Positions 1 through 12,600 of a DNA stretch of 64,000 nucleotides are shown here, piece by piece; the first letter of the stretch is position 1; each line of letters opens with the position of its first letter. The notes beneath the pieces are model-generated. The model was not told the DNA's origin, ran no database searches, and was given only the letters and a program-made list of their open reading frames with translations. The stretch is from Yamagishiella unicocca. Taxonomy: Eukaryota; Chlorophyta; Chlorophyceae; Chlamydomonadales; Volvocaceae. The position numbers and the translations under genes are program-made. The DNA lies in the NCBI GenBank assembly GCA_003116995.1, contig BDSL01000082.1, forward strand, positions 372,001 through 436,000, given 5' to 3'.

Positions 1-566
1 TGACTGGGACGCGTGGCACGATTATGACAAATAAAGCGAGCGAAATGATATGGACGAACGGGAGCAGCCGACTATCTAAACGGAGCCAAGCGAATGCACC
101 GCGCAGCACTAGATGGCCAAGCGCAAGCCGCCAAAGTAAGGTCAGCAAAGCCAAGAACCAGGAAAACCAAATGTGCAATCGAAAGTGGCTCAGTAGGTAT
201 GCCAGCTCCAAAAACACATTTCGCCACACCTACCCACCGCTACTAGCCGCCAAGCTACGCTATTACTATGGTTGGTGTATAGAGGTATCCTACAATGGCC
301 AATAGCTTGCCACCCCAGAAGCGTATCGGATAAAAACCCGTTAGTAACAGAGTGACAAAAATGCGCCACTACCACCCCAACAGTGAGACCAGTGAGGTTT
401 AGGGCAATGGAACGAGCGGTGAACTTATGCACCATTTGTACCGCAGTAACGAGCGGACCTTATGAACCAGCCGTACCGCAGCAATCGACTATCCTTAATA
501 ATGACCTGCCCGACGCCTCAACAGGCAACGCGGCTCATCATGACAGGGGGGTTCCCGGGCGGCCCT
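1..566. other. 3' flank of the RBM45-like gene, no gene seen
   Basis: This stretch lies beyond the stop codon of the minus-strand RNA-binding protein gene. The short open frames here have no recognisable motif or good splice context. I see no TGTAA poly(A) signal in the minus orientation. It probably holds the 3' UTR and the start of an intergenic region. Confidence 0.4.
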
Positions 567-3500
567 TCAGTGTAGCGGGAACCCAAATCCACTCATCCCA
601 TCCGCCTCCCCCGTAGCCGCACCCAAAAAGAAACGCCCAGTACTCGCTTCTGCAGCCGTACCGCTGGAAATGGGGGAAGCCATGCGGCGAGCAGCCTCCA
701 GCTCCTCCACGCCATTTGCTGAGGCCACACGCGGCATCGACATATTCGCTAGGGTATCCTGCACCGACTGCACATTCACATCCGACAGGTTGACACCGGG
801 AGATAGGGGCGTGTGCACAGGGCTGGGGGTACTGGCCTGCAGCGACATGGCCATAGGGCTGCGGGCCCCTGGGGCTCCGCCGCCGTGCATGGCATGGCCG
901 CTGTGGTGGGATTGGTGTGACGCCGAACCCGGTGCGTTGTTGCGCACGCCCAGCTGCTCAGCGTACATGACCTTCAGCCGCTGGTTCGAGTGCGGCGGGA
1001 ACTCGATGCCGTTCAGCTGCGCAATGGCGGTCGCTGCAGCCTCAGGGGTCGAGTAGTTCACGAAGCAGAAACCCTGCAGCATGAGTCGTCGTACAGACAT
1101 GAGTGACTAGGCGGGAGGTGCAGCTGGTGAGGCCATGGAGATGCAGAGCAATTGTGGATAAACAATATTGTCCCGTGTACGCGGCCGATGTAACACGCAC
1201 GGCATAGGATTAATCTAGGTACGTAGCTGATGAATGATGTAAGCTGTGCGGATGGAGCTTACAGCAGCGTTGGTCACGCAGCCGCATATTGCATGGGTGG
1301 ATGGTGATGGAGGGCTGACAGGAAACATACGGGTCAGCTGGCACGGCGTCAGGTACGAAACCCCTTGGGCACGAGGCGACTGAGTACCCAATTTGCACCT
1401 CCCACACCGCATGCCACTTGCTGACGCCACATCTCTCAACCTACGTCCATCCGCGCTGTGCCGGCAAACACTCCTTACTTGGGACTCAACTAATACCACC
1501 GCCAGTTAGCACCGCCGCTGTCTCGCAGGCGCCTAGGACGGCCTCCAACTCTGTCCCTGTCCTCCCAGGCCACCCACGTCATCCCTGCCCACCTTGGACC
1601 TGCCAGTGGCAGGGTCCTTCTTCAGGTCGCAATACTCCATGCCATTGAACTTGCGGAAGAGCCGGGCCAGCACATCCTGGGTCACGCTCTGCAGCGGCAG
1701 GGAAAACAGACACAGGAACACGAGGCACAGGAGACAGACACACGAGGCGGGTAGGAGTGAGGACTGGCGGTATGTTGCGGCCCGACAGCCCACGTCAGCG
1801 CAGAGGTCGGTTGACAACACGTTGCGTAATACAACACGTTGGCAACGAATCGATAGGTTTCCGAAGTCCAGAAGCAGTGCGACAGGCGTGCACCGTCTGG
1901 GCGTTTAACGTGCGATTGGGGTGTGCTGCTGGGCTCCACTCCTGCTGTGCTCCATCATGAGTCTCCATTGCTGCACTTGTATCCGCCACCAGTATCCGGC
2001 CGCCTGCCGGACAGCGTTCAGTGCCAGGCTCCCCAAGCCAGCGTTGCGTCGCCAGTGCTGCCAGTGTTCTCCAGAGCCGCCCAGTTGCTGTAGTGCAGCT
2101 GGCCAGATGCTCGGGACGCAACTGCTAAGTACCGGACCCTTAACTCTGCTTCCCATGTATATACCGCTTGAAGCCGCAGGGCAATCATGGTCCTCACTGT
2201 AGGTGCCATAATAGCACCGACCCATGGTCCTCACTGTAGGTGCCATAAAAGCGCCGACCCATGGGTCCAGGGATCGGTCCCAATATATATACCAGATCAG
2301 GATACAGTCCTGAGCCCTCGGCCAATCCGCCCCCTCGCCTGATCCGCATCCGCCGTATCGCACCTTATGCACCACGATAAACAGGCGCTGCTTGCTGAGC
2401 GTGGGCGAGTCGTGCGGCGTCACTGCAGTCAGAGGAAGCCCCCAGTGCGGCGGCAATGATTGTAACGATCCTACCCATACAATGCCATACAAGCCGCGAA
2501 AGCAAGAACGTTAGGAAAGATGCCGGTAGCTACTGGGCGCAGCAGGGCAACGAAGTACTGTCATGGATAAATGTCATACCCCTCGGCTGTATCTCTGCGC
2601 GCCGCTGAACGGTGCTCCGGTGCTAGGGGTCACCAGTAGCAGTCTGCAACTACCCGCGGCGTTGAGTGCAGGCTCGACCAGCAACCCCAGCCGAGAGCAC
2701 TCTTGGTATGTACCAGGGCCCGCTCACCGTTCGTGCTATTGGTGTGCAGGCTGCCCAGGCTCATGTTGAAGCCCAGAGCGCCGACCTGTGAAGAAAGGAG
2801 GTGCAGCGCCTCAGAGCAGTGGCACAAAGGGGGAAAAGCTGCGATAAATTTGCGACGTTACGGCCGAGGTAACGTGCAAACTACTAGCACCAGGGCTACC
2901 GAGTGGAGCGGGAGCCGGAATGTGATGCACCTGAGGGTGCTTCGGTAACCAAAAAGAGCATGTGGGTCTGTCAATATGCCTACCAATGCAAACAGCAGGC
3001 CACATTATTGCCACAGATGACCTAAGTCAGAACAAGCCCATGCGTATAATGAGGCCTCATCGGCCCTACACACATACACAGGTATTCGAGGCATACTAGC
3101 CCCAGAGCTGCGATGCACACTGTGCTCAACCACTACTCCCGCCGCGCGGGCCCAATCACTGCACACCTGCGCCGACAGGTGCGACTGCATGTTGGCTGCC
3201 AGGTTCGCAGCATCGCCGAGGTGGTTAAAGCCGCTCAGTCCGCCCAGGCCGCTGAGGCCAGAGATCGTGGAATAGTCCGTCACACCAATAGGCGCGGGGG
3301 AGAGGGCTGCAGCAGCATAGGGGCAATGACACGTAGCACATGAATACGCATGATGGCCTTCAGCCGGTCTTTGTGCGCAACTGACACAGGGCATGTCGGC
3401 CCTCAGATGACGACTGGCGTGAAAGCCGTCGGAAGCCTTCGTTTGGATGTTGGTGCGACAGTCAGTGTTGAGTACGAGCCAAAGTGCGAAGCCGTACACA

Positions 3501-5349
3501 CAACTTTTGTACGCATTACTGTCGAAGCTGACACACGCCAGGCATGTTCGTTAGGAGAGCAGTCGCACCGTGGCCCATGGGAAGCTCCAGTGGCATGTGG
3601 GTTGCGTCTGACTGCAGGTGGTGATTGATCCCGTAGTCCAGCTTTGCTGCCTGCTGCGAATTTGAATGCAGTGGCATCAACAGGGTAAGTGGCATCAACA
3701 GGGTACCACGGCAAGGTCGAAAAGGCGACGATGTAGGCTAGGGCAGAAGCACGTCGCATACAGCGCAACACAGGCGGAGCACGGCAAGCACAGTGTCAAG
3801 GACAAGGTCCAGGAATAAACCAGACAGGCGATTCGGCAATGTGGACTAACCTGCGTTAGCGGCGAGAACATGTCCTGAGGCGAACCATCGCCACGGCCAC
3901 GCTTGGTCTTGGGCTCCGCCAGCATGCACTTCACCTTGTACGGACCAACCTGTACATCAGAAGAGGGGAAGGGTGTTGCACGGCAACTACGGCATGCAAC
4001 GTGGCGATTATGCCATCCCGTACAGTACGCTGACGGCGCATCGCTGCAGGGGCAGCGATGCTCAATGACTTCATAAAGCACAGGTCGCAAACACCCTTGC
4101 CGATGCACTGGGCGCACCGTGCCGCGGGTCGTGATGTCCTCGAGAGAGCGCAGGGCAAACGACGCCTTGGTGTACTTGCAGAACACGACGCCCTTGCTGG
4201 CGACTAAGTCCGTCTTGCAGTACTCGAGGCCATCGTAAGCCGCCATCGAGTCCTGCAGACACAATCGACGCGAGAGTTGAGCCGCGAGGTAACGACCATG
4301 CAACGTGCACGGGCACGCTTTCGGCCATGGATGCGCACATTGATCTGCTGTGGATCCGCCTGCTTTGGCACCACGATGAATAGGCGAGATCGCGGAGGAA
4401 TGTTGTCCGGGTCCGAGCTAATCTCCTGCTCGGCAGGCCTTGGCGGGTGCATCCCCCTGCGACCGAAAGAGTGCAAGTGGACAGGCTCAGCACTGTAACG
4501 CTTGTCGGAGTTGCTACAAAGCGTACATATTGTCCAATGCCTGTTCGCAACAGCGAATAATGGAGTGGACTTTGTAGAGTAACGATCGTGGGCGGCGGCG
4601 TGTAATTAGAGCGTCAACACGCCGAGAGTTCACCTGAGTACGCAAAAACAATTGCTACTGTTCTTGGAGGGGATATAGAAGATACTGAAGGCGGTTTAGG
4701 GGTTTCTAGGCCAGCGCGCACCAACCTGGACGTGTTCGGGGCCTCCGCCAACAGGACCTTGAGCTTCGGGCCCCGACCGTTGTTCAGAACAGCGCCGTTG
4801 AGGTTCTCCATTGCGAGAGCAGCAGAAGAGGACTTGTCATACTTGACATAGGCCACTGCAAGGAAGGCCGCGGGGAGGACGCTCGTCATGATCAGTACCG
4901 GGCGCATTCGCCGGTCCGCACGCGAGCGCCAAACGTCCCAAAAAACGAGGCGATTGCTATAAATTCAAGAGACAGGACCAGCGGTGACTCTACAACTGCG
5001 TTATGGCTGTGCGAGGCTTCCTGTGTGCCAGAAACGACGATCAGCGGGCGCCAGGGCCATCGCCGAGGCAAGGCGCGCCCCACCATGCATTGCCCAGGCA
5101 ATCGTAACCAACTCACCTCCCTTCTCACGGATGACCTTGACGTTCTGGACGTTGCCGAACGGCCGGAAGGCGACTTGCAGCGTCTCAGCCTGCGAGGGCA
5201 GTGCACAAACGGAACGCCACTCTGTTCACCCGACTCGAGCGCTCGGCCTCCTCATCGCCCACTCCAGCGAGTCGTGCCGAGCCCACCTCCACATTCTTGC
5301 CGCAGACGATGAAGAGGCGGCTGCCGTGGGGCGAGTCGACAGCCTCCAT
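567..5349 (-). CDS. RBM45/Drb1-like RNA-binding protein with three RRMs
   Basis: Minus-strand gene of 12 inferred exons: 5349-5287, 5189-5117, 4855-4726, 4456-4339, 4252-4118, 3949-3851, about 3650-3537, 3306-3167, 2785-2728, 2422-2364, 1688-1593 and 1073-567; about 530 residues. The ATG at 5349 begins MEAVDSPHGSRLFIVCGKN. Three RNA-recognition motifs are visible: RRM1 (RNP2 RLFIVC, RNP1 VAYVKYDK), RRM2 (RLFIVV, GVVFCKYTK) and RRM3 (RLFIVV, KGFCFVNY). The spacing, the 'GLEYC' and 'GMEYC' strands and the 'LAEPKTKRGRG' tail after RRM2 resemble animal RBM45 (Drb1), which binds RNA in the nucleus. That homology is from memory, not a search. The linker and C-terminus are Ser/Pro/Ala-rich. Phase is kept at every junction except exon 7 to 8, where a GC-AG intron or a small model error is needed. 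A generic CELF-like multi-RRM protein is the alternative. Confidence 0.82.
2187..2260. repeat. 37-bp tandem duplication in an intron
   Basis: Two near-identical copies of a unit beginning atggtcctcactgtaggtgc lie side by side in the intron between the last two RRM3-upstream exons of the RBM45-like gene. The second copy differs at a few bases. Confidence 0.7.
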
Positions 5350-6616
5350 TATCGGTGCTAGTGTGCAGCTCCGCCCCGCGGGCACGGCTAAACTGAAATG
5401 AGGTCTTCTACAACGTCATCCGAGTACCTCTATACCTAGAGAAGCTGGGTGGCTTCGCGAGATTTGGCGGCGCGGAAAGAGTAGGCTTTTAGAGAGCCTG
5501 GCTGATGGGTGCCGTACACCCACCATGCGATGCCGCACTCCATGAGCCATATATAAAGCCGCGTAATTATGGTTCGATAACGCAATATGTGCGGACATCC
5601 ACAGTGCTATCAGCGGGCCCCACGCGTGCGCCCGTGCAAGCTGCCGGTGAGCTTCGCCTTACGCTGCGCGAACGCATGCGCGCTGTCAACGTGTAAACGT
5701 CTTCAGGTGCAGGTATCCTACGCTGGTGCATCTTCAGCTAGGACGTCCAGTTTCTCCTACTCGACTATGCGACATTGGTTGACCCTCCCCTACGCAGATG
5801 ACGCTATGCATGAACCCCATGCAATAACATACCAAAAGCTAATGATCACGCGAAACCTGATGCTACATGCGAAATGCTGCCGGTTCCGGCCAGGTGCTCA
5901 TAAACAAAACCGTCCTGGGCACATTCTCCACGTCGTTACCCATACTGATTTTAGAGAATATATGTGTTTACTCCATGTGAGTTGTCTGGGATTTACGCGA
6001 TTGCAACTTGGCGACAAGTAACACGCGACCCAAAAGGAAGCTAGATGCGGTAGGCAGAAACAGAAGTTTGTTCGTATGGGTATTCTTTTCCATTATTGCT
6101 GTGGCCTTCAGTAAGGTGGCCTTGCTGAGACCAAAGGGTGTACAGTTGCTTTCAAATAGGAAGTTCCGATGCCGCACATTTATGGCTTGCTAACATGGGA
6201 GCATACGCCAGGTTCTATTTACGTACTTGCTTCTCTGCGTTCGATGCACCGAGTTGCTGCATTGCCGTTATTGGGTCTGTGCACCTTGAGCACTGAGCCC
6301 ATTGGTGTTGAGACAGCTGCATTACGGTAGTGAAAAGCCCTGTGGTATAATTAAGCATCTCTGATTTAGTAAAAACTCTTGCAAAGGCTGCTACCGCCTA
6401 CGTGCTGCCATCGCATCCAGTCCTTGCCAGTCTTGGCCCATACCCATCACAAGACCTTGCCCTAAGGGCTTAAGATTGTGCACCCTACCGTAATGGAAAT
6501 GAAGCTTTCCTAAAGGCGTTTATGGCCCCAACGTATGCATGTCCCTTATCAGTCTAGACTGCCCATGATTGGATGGGCCTAATTGCTAAGGTCTCTGAGG
6601 GCTATTGAGGACGGCT
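5350..6616. promoter_or_regulatory. Intergenic region between divergent genes (probable bidirectional promoter)
   Basis: About 1.27 kb separates the start codons of the minus-strand RBM45-like gene and the plus-strand Armadillo gene. It must hold both promoters and 5' UTRs. It is clearly more AT-rich than the flanking coding sequence. No TATA box or known element could be assigned with confidence. Confidence 0.45.
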
Positions 6617-9600
6617 ATGTCGAAAGCACCGCCGAAGGCCAAGGGAACTAAGAAGGACCGAGGGCCGCTGCTCGCGGCGCATGCGGAGGCGCTTCGAACA
6701 GGCTTGGGCGCGGTGAGTGTCTCGCGGAACGTATCAGCTGATAGCTATCAACAGTAAAAGGCACATCACAGGACTGACTGCCCTTCTTAACGCATGCAGA
6801 CGGCCGATGGCCAAGTCGTCAAGGGCAAGCTCACCGCCGCCCTGAACATCTGGAGCATGCTGCTTGGCGGCGACGAGGAGGTATGCCTGCACGGAAAGCG
6901 GTTCCGACTGTGAGCGGTGGCAATGCCAAGCGGCGTCCTAGCGTCCTAGGGAATGCGGCCCAACGGGGAAGCGGCCTCAGTGACTTTCAGCCCAGCCTAC
7001 AGCTTACATGCTGTCAGCTGTCCGGCACCGGCACAAATTGGGGTCCCCATGAAACCGCGAACAGACTGCCGCCGTTCCCTGAGTGCATTGCTAGACTGCT
7101 GGGAGCAGCGGACATACGGCCCTGTGCGTCCTTCACCCCGCCCTGGCGGGTTGGCGCGGGGCCGCTGCTGCGGCTCGGAGGCTCTTGCGGAGGCGGCGTC
7201 GAAGCGGCCATGATGGAAACGGGGCCGGTGTTTGGGTATGGGCTTGGCGCTGGCAGGGCAACTGCGTGCGCCGGGGCCGGCCTTGGCCCGCCGGCATCAC
7301 ACCGGGTCAACCGACCCTCCAGGGAGGTTCCAGGGAGGTGGCGCCGCCAAACCAACTGCGCCCGGGCGTGGCTGCGCATGTGCGGCGGCACGGCACGGCC
7401 AGCGGCAGCAGTGTCACGGACCTGCGGGGCTACGCGGTGTCCCGCGGCCCGACTGCTGCCCGTGCTGGGCGCGGGCCCGACTGCTGCCCGTGCTGGGCGC
7501 GGGCCCGCAGCTGCCGACTCCAGGTGTAGACGAGTTGTGGGCGGCCTGCATGAGGAGCAGCGGATGCTCGCAAGCGCAGCGGAAGGCGGGGGGCGGCGGG
7601 GGGGGGAGGGGGGAGGGGGGGAGGGGGGGGGGAGGCGGAAAGTTTGGGGCGGGGGTTCGTGTCCGCAGCCGCGGGTGTTTGGGACCACCCACACCCACCA
7701 CTGGATGGCTGGGCGTCGTCAACCTTTGGGGCACCCATGACCCGCCGGCGGCGCTGTCGTACGCTGAGCTGTGTCGTACACCACCTGGCTGGGAAGAAGC
7801 GAGGCGCGCTCGGCCCTGGGGTTCCGGAGGGCTGGCAGCGCCGGGCCTGGGGTTTCGGAGCGCTGGCAGCGCCGGGCCTGCCGCCGGCACCCCCCTCCAC
7901 CGCGAGACCCTGACCCAGACCGAAATCTTGACCCAGATCCAAATCCTGACCCAGATCCAAACCCTGACCCAGACCCAAATCCTGATCCAGACCCAAATCC
8001 TGACCCAGACCCAAACCCTGACCCAGACCCAAACCCTGACCCAGACCCAAACCCAGACCCTGACCCAAACCCAAACCGTGACCCAGACCCAAATCCTGAC
8101 CCAGATCTAAACCCGGACCCAGACCCAAATCCTGACCCTGACCCAAACCCGGACCCAGACCCAAACCCGGACCCAGACCCAGGCCCAAACCCTGACCCAG
8201 ACTCAGACCTTTGTTGGTTGTGGCGCTGTCTCGCACCTGGCGGTAAAAGGCTCCCTCCCCGGGCCTCAACTCGCAGGGATTGGGGATGCGCTCTGGTGCC
8301 GTACAGCAGCAGCAGCTTGCCTTTCCGCTCCACACCCAGCTTCAGCAGCTCCACACCCAACCCAAAGTGTTTTGGCGTAAGAGTGAATCCCCCCGGCCTT
8401 CATCACGGTGCCTTCTAGTCCATGGCATTCGCTGGAGGCAACCCCCCGCCCGGCCCTCGCCCCTGTCGTGTAACCGTTTTTTATGCCCCTCCCCCGCCCC
8501 TCCCACACCTCCCTGCAGCGCGAGGAGGTGTTCAAGGCGGGCATCTGCCCGCTGCTGCACCTGCTGCTGGAGCGGGGGGATGTGGAGGAGCGCCACGCAG
8601 CCATGGGGTGCCTGTCGGTCCTGGCGCTGGGCGAGAAGCACGTCGCGGAGGTGGTGACGCCAAGGGTGAGGCGGCGGGAGGAGAAGGGCGGGACTCCAGG
8701 GTGGGACCGGCGGGAGGAGAGGGACGGGACTCCAGGGTGGGACCTGCGGGAGGAGAGGGGCGGGACTCCAGGGTGGGACCGGGGCCCAGGCCAGCAGGCG
8801 GAGGGCAAACGCAATTCGGGGGGCGGGGCTGGCTAAGGGGCGGGGGCGGTTAAGGGGCGGGGTTGCGCAGCGGATGTTGTGGGGCTGGGCGCAGGTGGCG
8901 GTGCGGGGGGTCTGGTGGGACCGGCGTGGGCGTGGTGGGCCCAGGTGGGGAGTTCTTCTGGGGTGAAGGTGGCGAGAAGGTTGCGCTGAGAGAGGTTGGG
9001 CTGAGAGAGGTTTGGGCTGAGAGGGTTTGGGCTGAGAGGGTTTGGCCTGGGAGGGGCCAGAAGGATGTGTGGGGGAGGCGTGAGGCCGAGCCTGCGACAG
9101 ATGGGGCTGTGTCCGACGCGACCCACAACCCGCACCGTATCCGTCACCCGCGCCCCCAAGCCGCACGGTACTGCACCCTACACACACCTAACCACCACGC
9201 CACGTACCTAACCACATCCGTACCTCAACCGCGCAGGTGATTGCAACCGCCGCCGGTCTGCTGATGTACGACCACGCGCGCGGAAAGCTGCCCTCCGTAC
9301 AACTGCTGCGGTTATGTGCCGGGAGACAGGAGTTTGCGATCAGGGTGCGCACCGGGAGGGGTTGTGAGGGAAACCCGTGTACGCGTAAAAACCCATTTGG
9401 GACAGACCGGCAGGGGGAGGGGGGCCCTGAAGGCAGACCCGTGGGTCGTCGTATGGAGATGTGTGACAGAAGAAAGCGTGTTTATGAAACACACGTTATT
9501 ATCTGGGCGGGCGGCAGGGAACAGGAGTCAGGAGGTAGAGCGGCAGAGGTTGGAAGCGACCTGGCAGACGGGGTGGGCTGTACGCCAGAGTGCTGGGACT

Positions 9601-12600
9601 GGGGCTCGCCAGCTACCCTTCGCGTTTTGCCGTGTTGTGAAGTTGTTATCGCAAAGCCAGCCTGCAATGTGTGTTCGAGGGGACGTGTGGAGGGAGGAGG
9701 GGAAACATGTACCGCCGGCCGCCAGCCAGTGGCCCCAACACCGACTCTCCGGCTGGCAGCAATCGACCACTCGGCCTGGACAAACCCTGAAACCCCGCCC
9801 CTTCGCCACGGCCCCCTCGTCGGGTCGCAGGTTGCTGACGTGGCACTGCCGGCGCTGGTTGAGGTGCTGAAGAGCGATGGGCTGCCGGGATGGGGGCAGA
9901 TGCGACAGGTGGGGCTCGCAGCTGTGGGAGCGGGACGGGACGGGCCGGGGCAGCGAGGACGGGGCGGGCCGGGACACGCGGTCGTCTTTCCCGACGAGGG
10001 CCCAACGATTAACAGTCAGCCCGGCACCCCACCTCCCTCCCTCCAACATGCGGTCAGAGCGTCTGTTCTAAACGGTTTTTTCTCGCATCCACGGGTCTTC
10101 CTCGAACCTCCCTGCCTCCCTGTCTCCCCCTCCCAGGCCCAAACACACGCCGCGCATACCCTCAAGCTGCTGCTGGAGAACGTGGAAGGTGAGGCGCCCG
10201 AGGTGCGGCAGGCTCGGAGAGCCGCCGTGCTGCAGCTGGGGGCGGTGGCGCCGCTGGCGGCCATGGTAGCCTCCGCTCCGCGCCTGCCGCCGCCGACGCT
10301 GATGCCGGCGCCGCCGCCGGTGATGACGAAGAAGAAGGGCAGGGAGGCGCGGAAGCAGAGTACCAAGCCCGTCGAGGTGGGACGGGGCGGGATGTGGGAG
10401 TAGGTTCGGGGGTGAGAGGAAAATCGTAGGTCGGGTGAGGGTTGTAAGGAAAACCCGTGAGGGAGGAGGGGTAGAGGTGGGCAGCTGGATCGGCGGTTTT
10501 GTTCGTTTCCGTTGGGTATCGCGGCTCAGCTGTACCCAACGCGCATAGCGCGTTAGCGCTCGCATAACATATCCGTCTGAAGTGCATCATCACGCTCGCC
10601 CGCCTCCGCTGCTCATGTCTGTCAAATGCGCGCGTTCCTGCCCTGCCCCCCTTCCTGCCCTGCCCCCCTTCCTGCCCTGGCCCCCTTCCTGCCCTGCCCC
10701 CCTTCCTGCCCTGCCCCCCTTCCTGCCCTGCCCCCCTTCCTGCCCCGCCCCCCTTCCTGCCCTGCCCCCCTTCCTGCCCTGCCCCCCTTCCTGCCCCGCC
10801 CCCCTTCCTGCCCTGCCCCCCTTCCTGCCCTGGCCCCCTCTCGCCCACGCGCGCAGACCCCCATGGGTAGCCGCGATGCTGGCGCCACGGTGGCCGCCGC
10901 CTGCCTGCGCTACCTGTCCCTCGTGCCCGAGTTCGTGGACGAGTTTATGAGTAAGTCGGCGGTCGAAGGCCGCCAGACTGTGAGGCTCTCGCGGGGTGCT
11001 AGCGGCCTGCAGGAATGGATACCCTCGGCCCAAACCCTAAAACCCGACACGTGCCCGTTCAGCTTCATGGCTCGGGCTTCGATACCAACAGCCTGCTCGC
11101 CTCCTCCTTCACCCCGCTGCGTCTCGAAACGGCAGTCCTAAATGGGTTTTTTCTTTCGGACAAGGGTTTTCCTTGTATTCTCCCGCTGCGTCCAATACGC
11201 AATCTGGTCCTCCACTTACCCCCACGTCCGAAGTCCAGCAACACGGCACCCAGGCTCGGGCGGGACCGGGGTTAGGCAAAGGCTCGCTCAAGCGTGTCCA
11301 GCCACCACACCAAGTTCTCCGCCGTGCACCCCAAAGACGGGTCCTCAAAACGCCGACGCCTCGCTCATCTAGTTGGGTTTTGTCTAGGCGTAGCAGCCTG
11401 GGGGCGGAACCCGACCTCCGGCTTTGTATGTACCTAAACCAACTTCTCCACCACGCAATACCAACCTAGTATACCAAACGTTTCCTAATCGGTTTTAGTC
11501 CTCAGTGCCGACCTGCTGGTTGTCCTCCCAAACTCCCGCCGCCCCGTGGCCGTGGATTCGCGGATTCTCTTATACCCCTGCCCGTGGCCGTGGATTCGCG
11601 GATTCTCTTATACCCCTGCCCGTGGCCGTGGATTCGCGGATTCTCTTATACCCCTGCCCGTGGCCGTGGATTCGCGGATCCTCTTATACCCCTGCCCGAC
11701 CGCTGCAGGCACCAACACCCTTCCCGCCATCATCTCGGGGCTACGCACGTGCGGCGAGGAGCAGGCGGCCTTCCTGACGGGCATCTTGTGGGAGACCTCG
11801 GCGGAGGCGCAGGTGGCGGCGGCGGCGGTGGCGGCGGGAGGCGTGGTGGCGCTGCTGCACGTCATATCCAGAAACCTGGCAGGCTGCAAGATCGGTACGG
11901 CTGGGGCGTGAGGCTGGGGCGTGAGGCTGGGGCCGGAGGCTGGGCCGGAGGCTGGGGCCGGAGGCTGGGGCCGGAGGCTGGGGCCGGAGGCTGGGGCCGG
12001 AGGCTGGGGCCGGAGGCTGGGGCCGGAGGCTGGGGCCGGAGGGATTTTGTTCTACGGCCCCGCCACGCGGCTCAGAGGCCACACACGCTCTCTGTACGGC
12101 CTCTCGTCCAACCACGACCGGCTGGCATTGCGATGCTCGCTCCGGAACCCACCCCGCAGCCTGTGCTCTGCGCTGCCATGACATCCGCCGCCAAGTCTTC
12201 CCGGTCCCCGCGCCTGTCGAAAACGCTCAACCTTCCTGAAACACCCGCTAGGTAGCCCCCCCCCCTAAACCGAAGCTTCCCAACCGCCTGGGGTTGCTCC
12301 CGTGAATCCCTAAAACGTTCATGAAATCCTGAACACTCCTAAACCCTAAGCTTTCATGAAATCATGAACACTCCTAAACCCTACCTAAACCCTCAACATT
12401 TCTGAAATCCTGAACACTCCTAAACCCTAAACCCCAGGCAAGCCCAAAAAAGCCTCCACTGCTAAGGCGGGCGACAAGAAGGACGGCAAGGCCGGCCGGC
12501 CCTCATCCCCCAGGAAGGATGGCAAGGAAGGCAAGGACGGCAAAGGCGGCAAGGGCGGCAAGGGTGAGTTCGTCGTCGGGTTAGGACCAGAACTGATAAC

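Noticed and set aside
4614..4907. Independent small plus- or minus-strand genes within the RBM45-like locus
   Set aside because: These frames are individual exons or shadows of the RRM protein; splice phases join them into one gene.
7430..8418. ORFs with DPNPDPDPN, LGLGQGLGL or SGSGFGSGS repeats
   Set aside because: Translations of a 6/12-bp intronic repeat in all frames; no matching exon ends and no non-repeat domain.
12300..12437. Interstitial telomere
   Set aside because: Only isolated CCTAAACCCTAA blocks mixed with other repeats; no long uninterrupted telomeric run.
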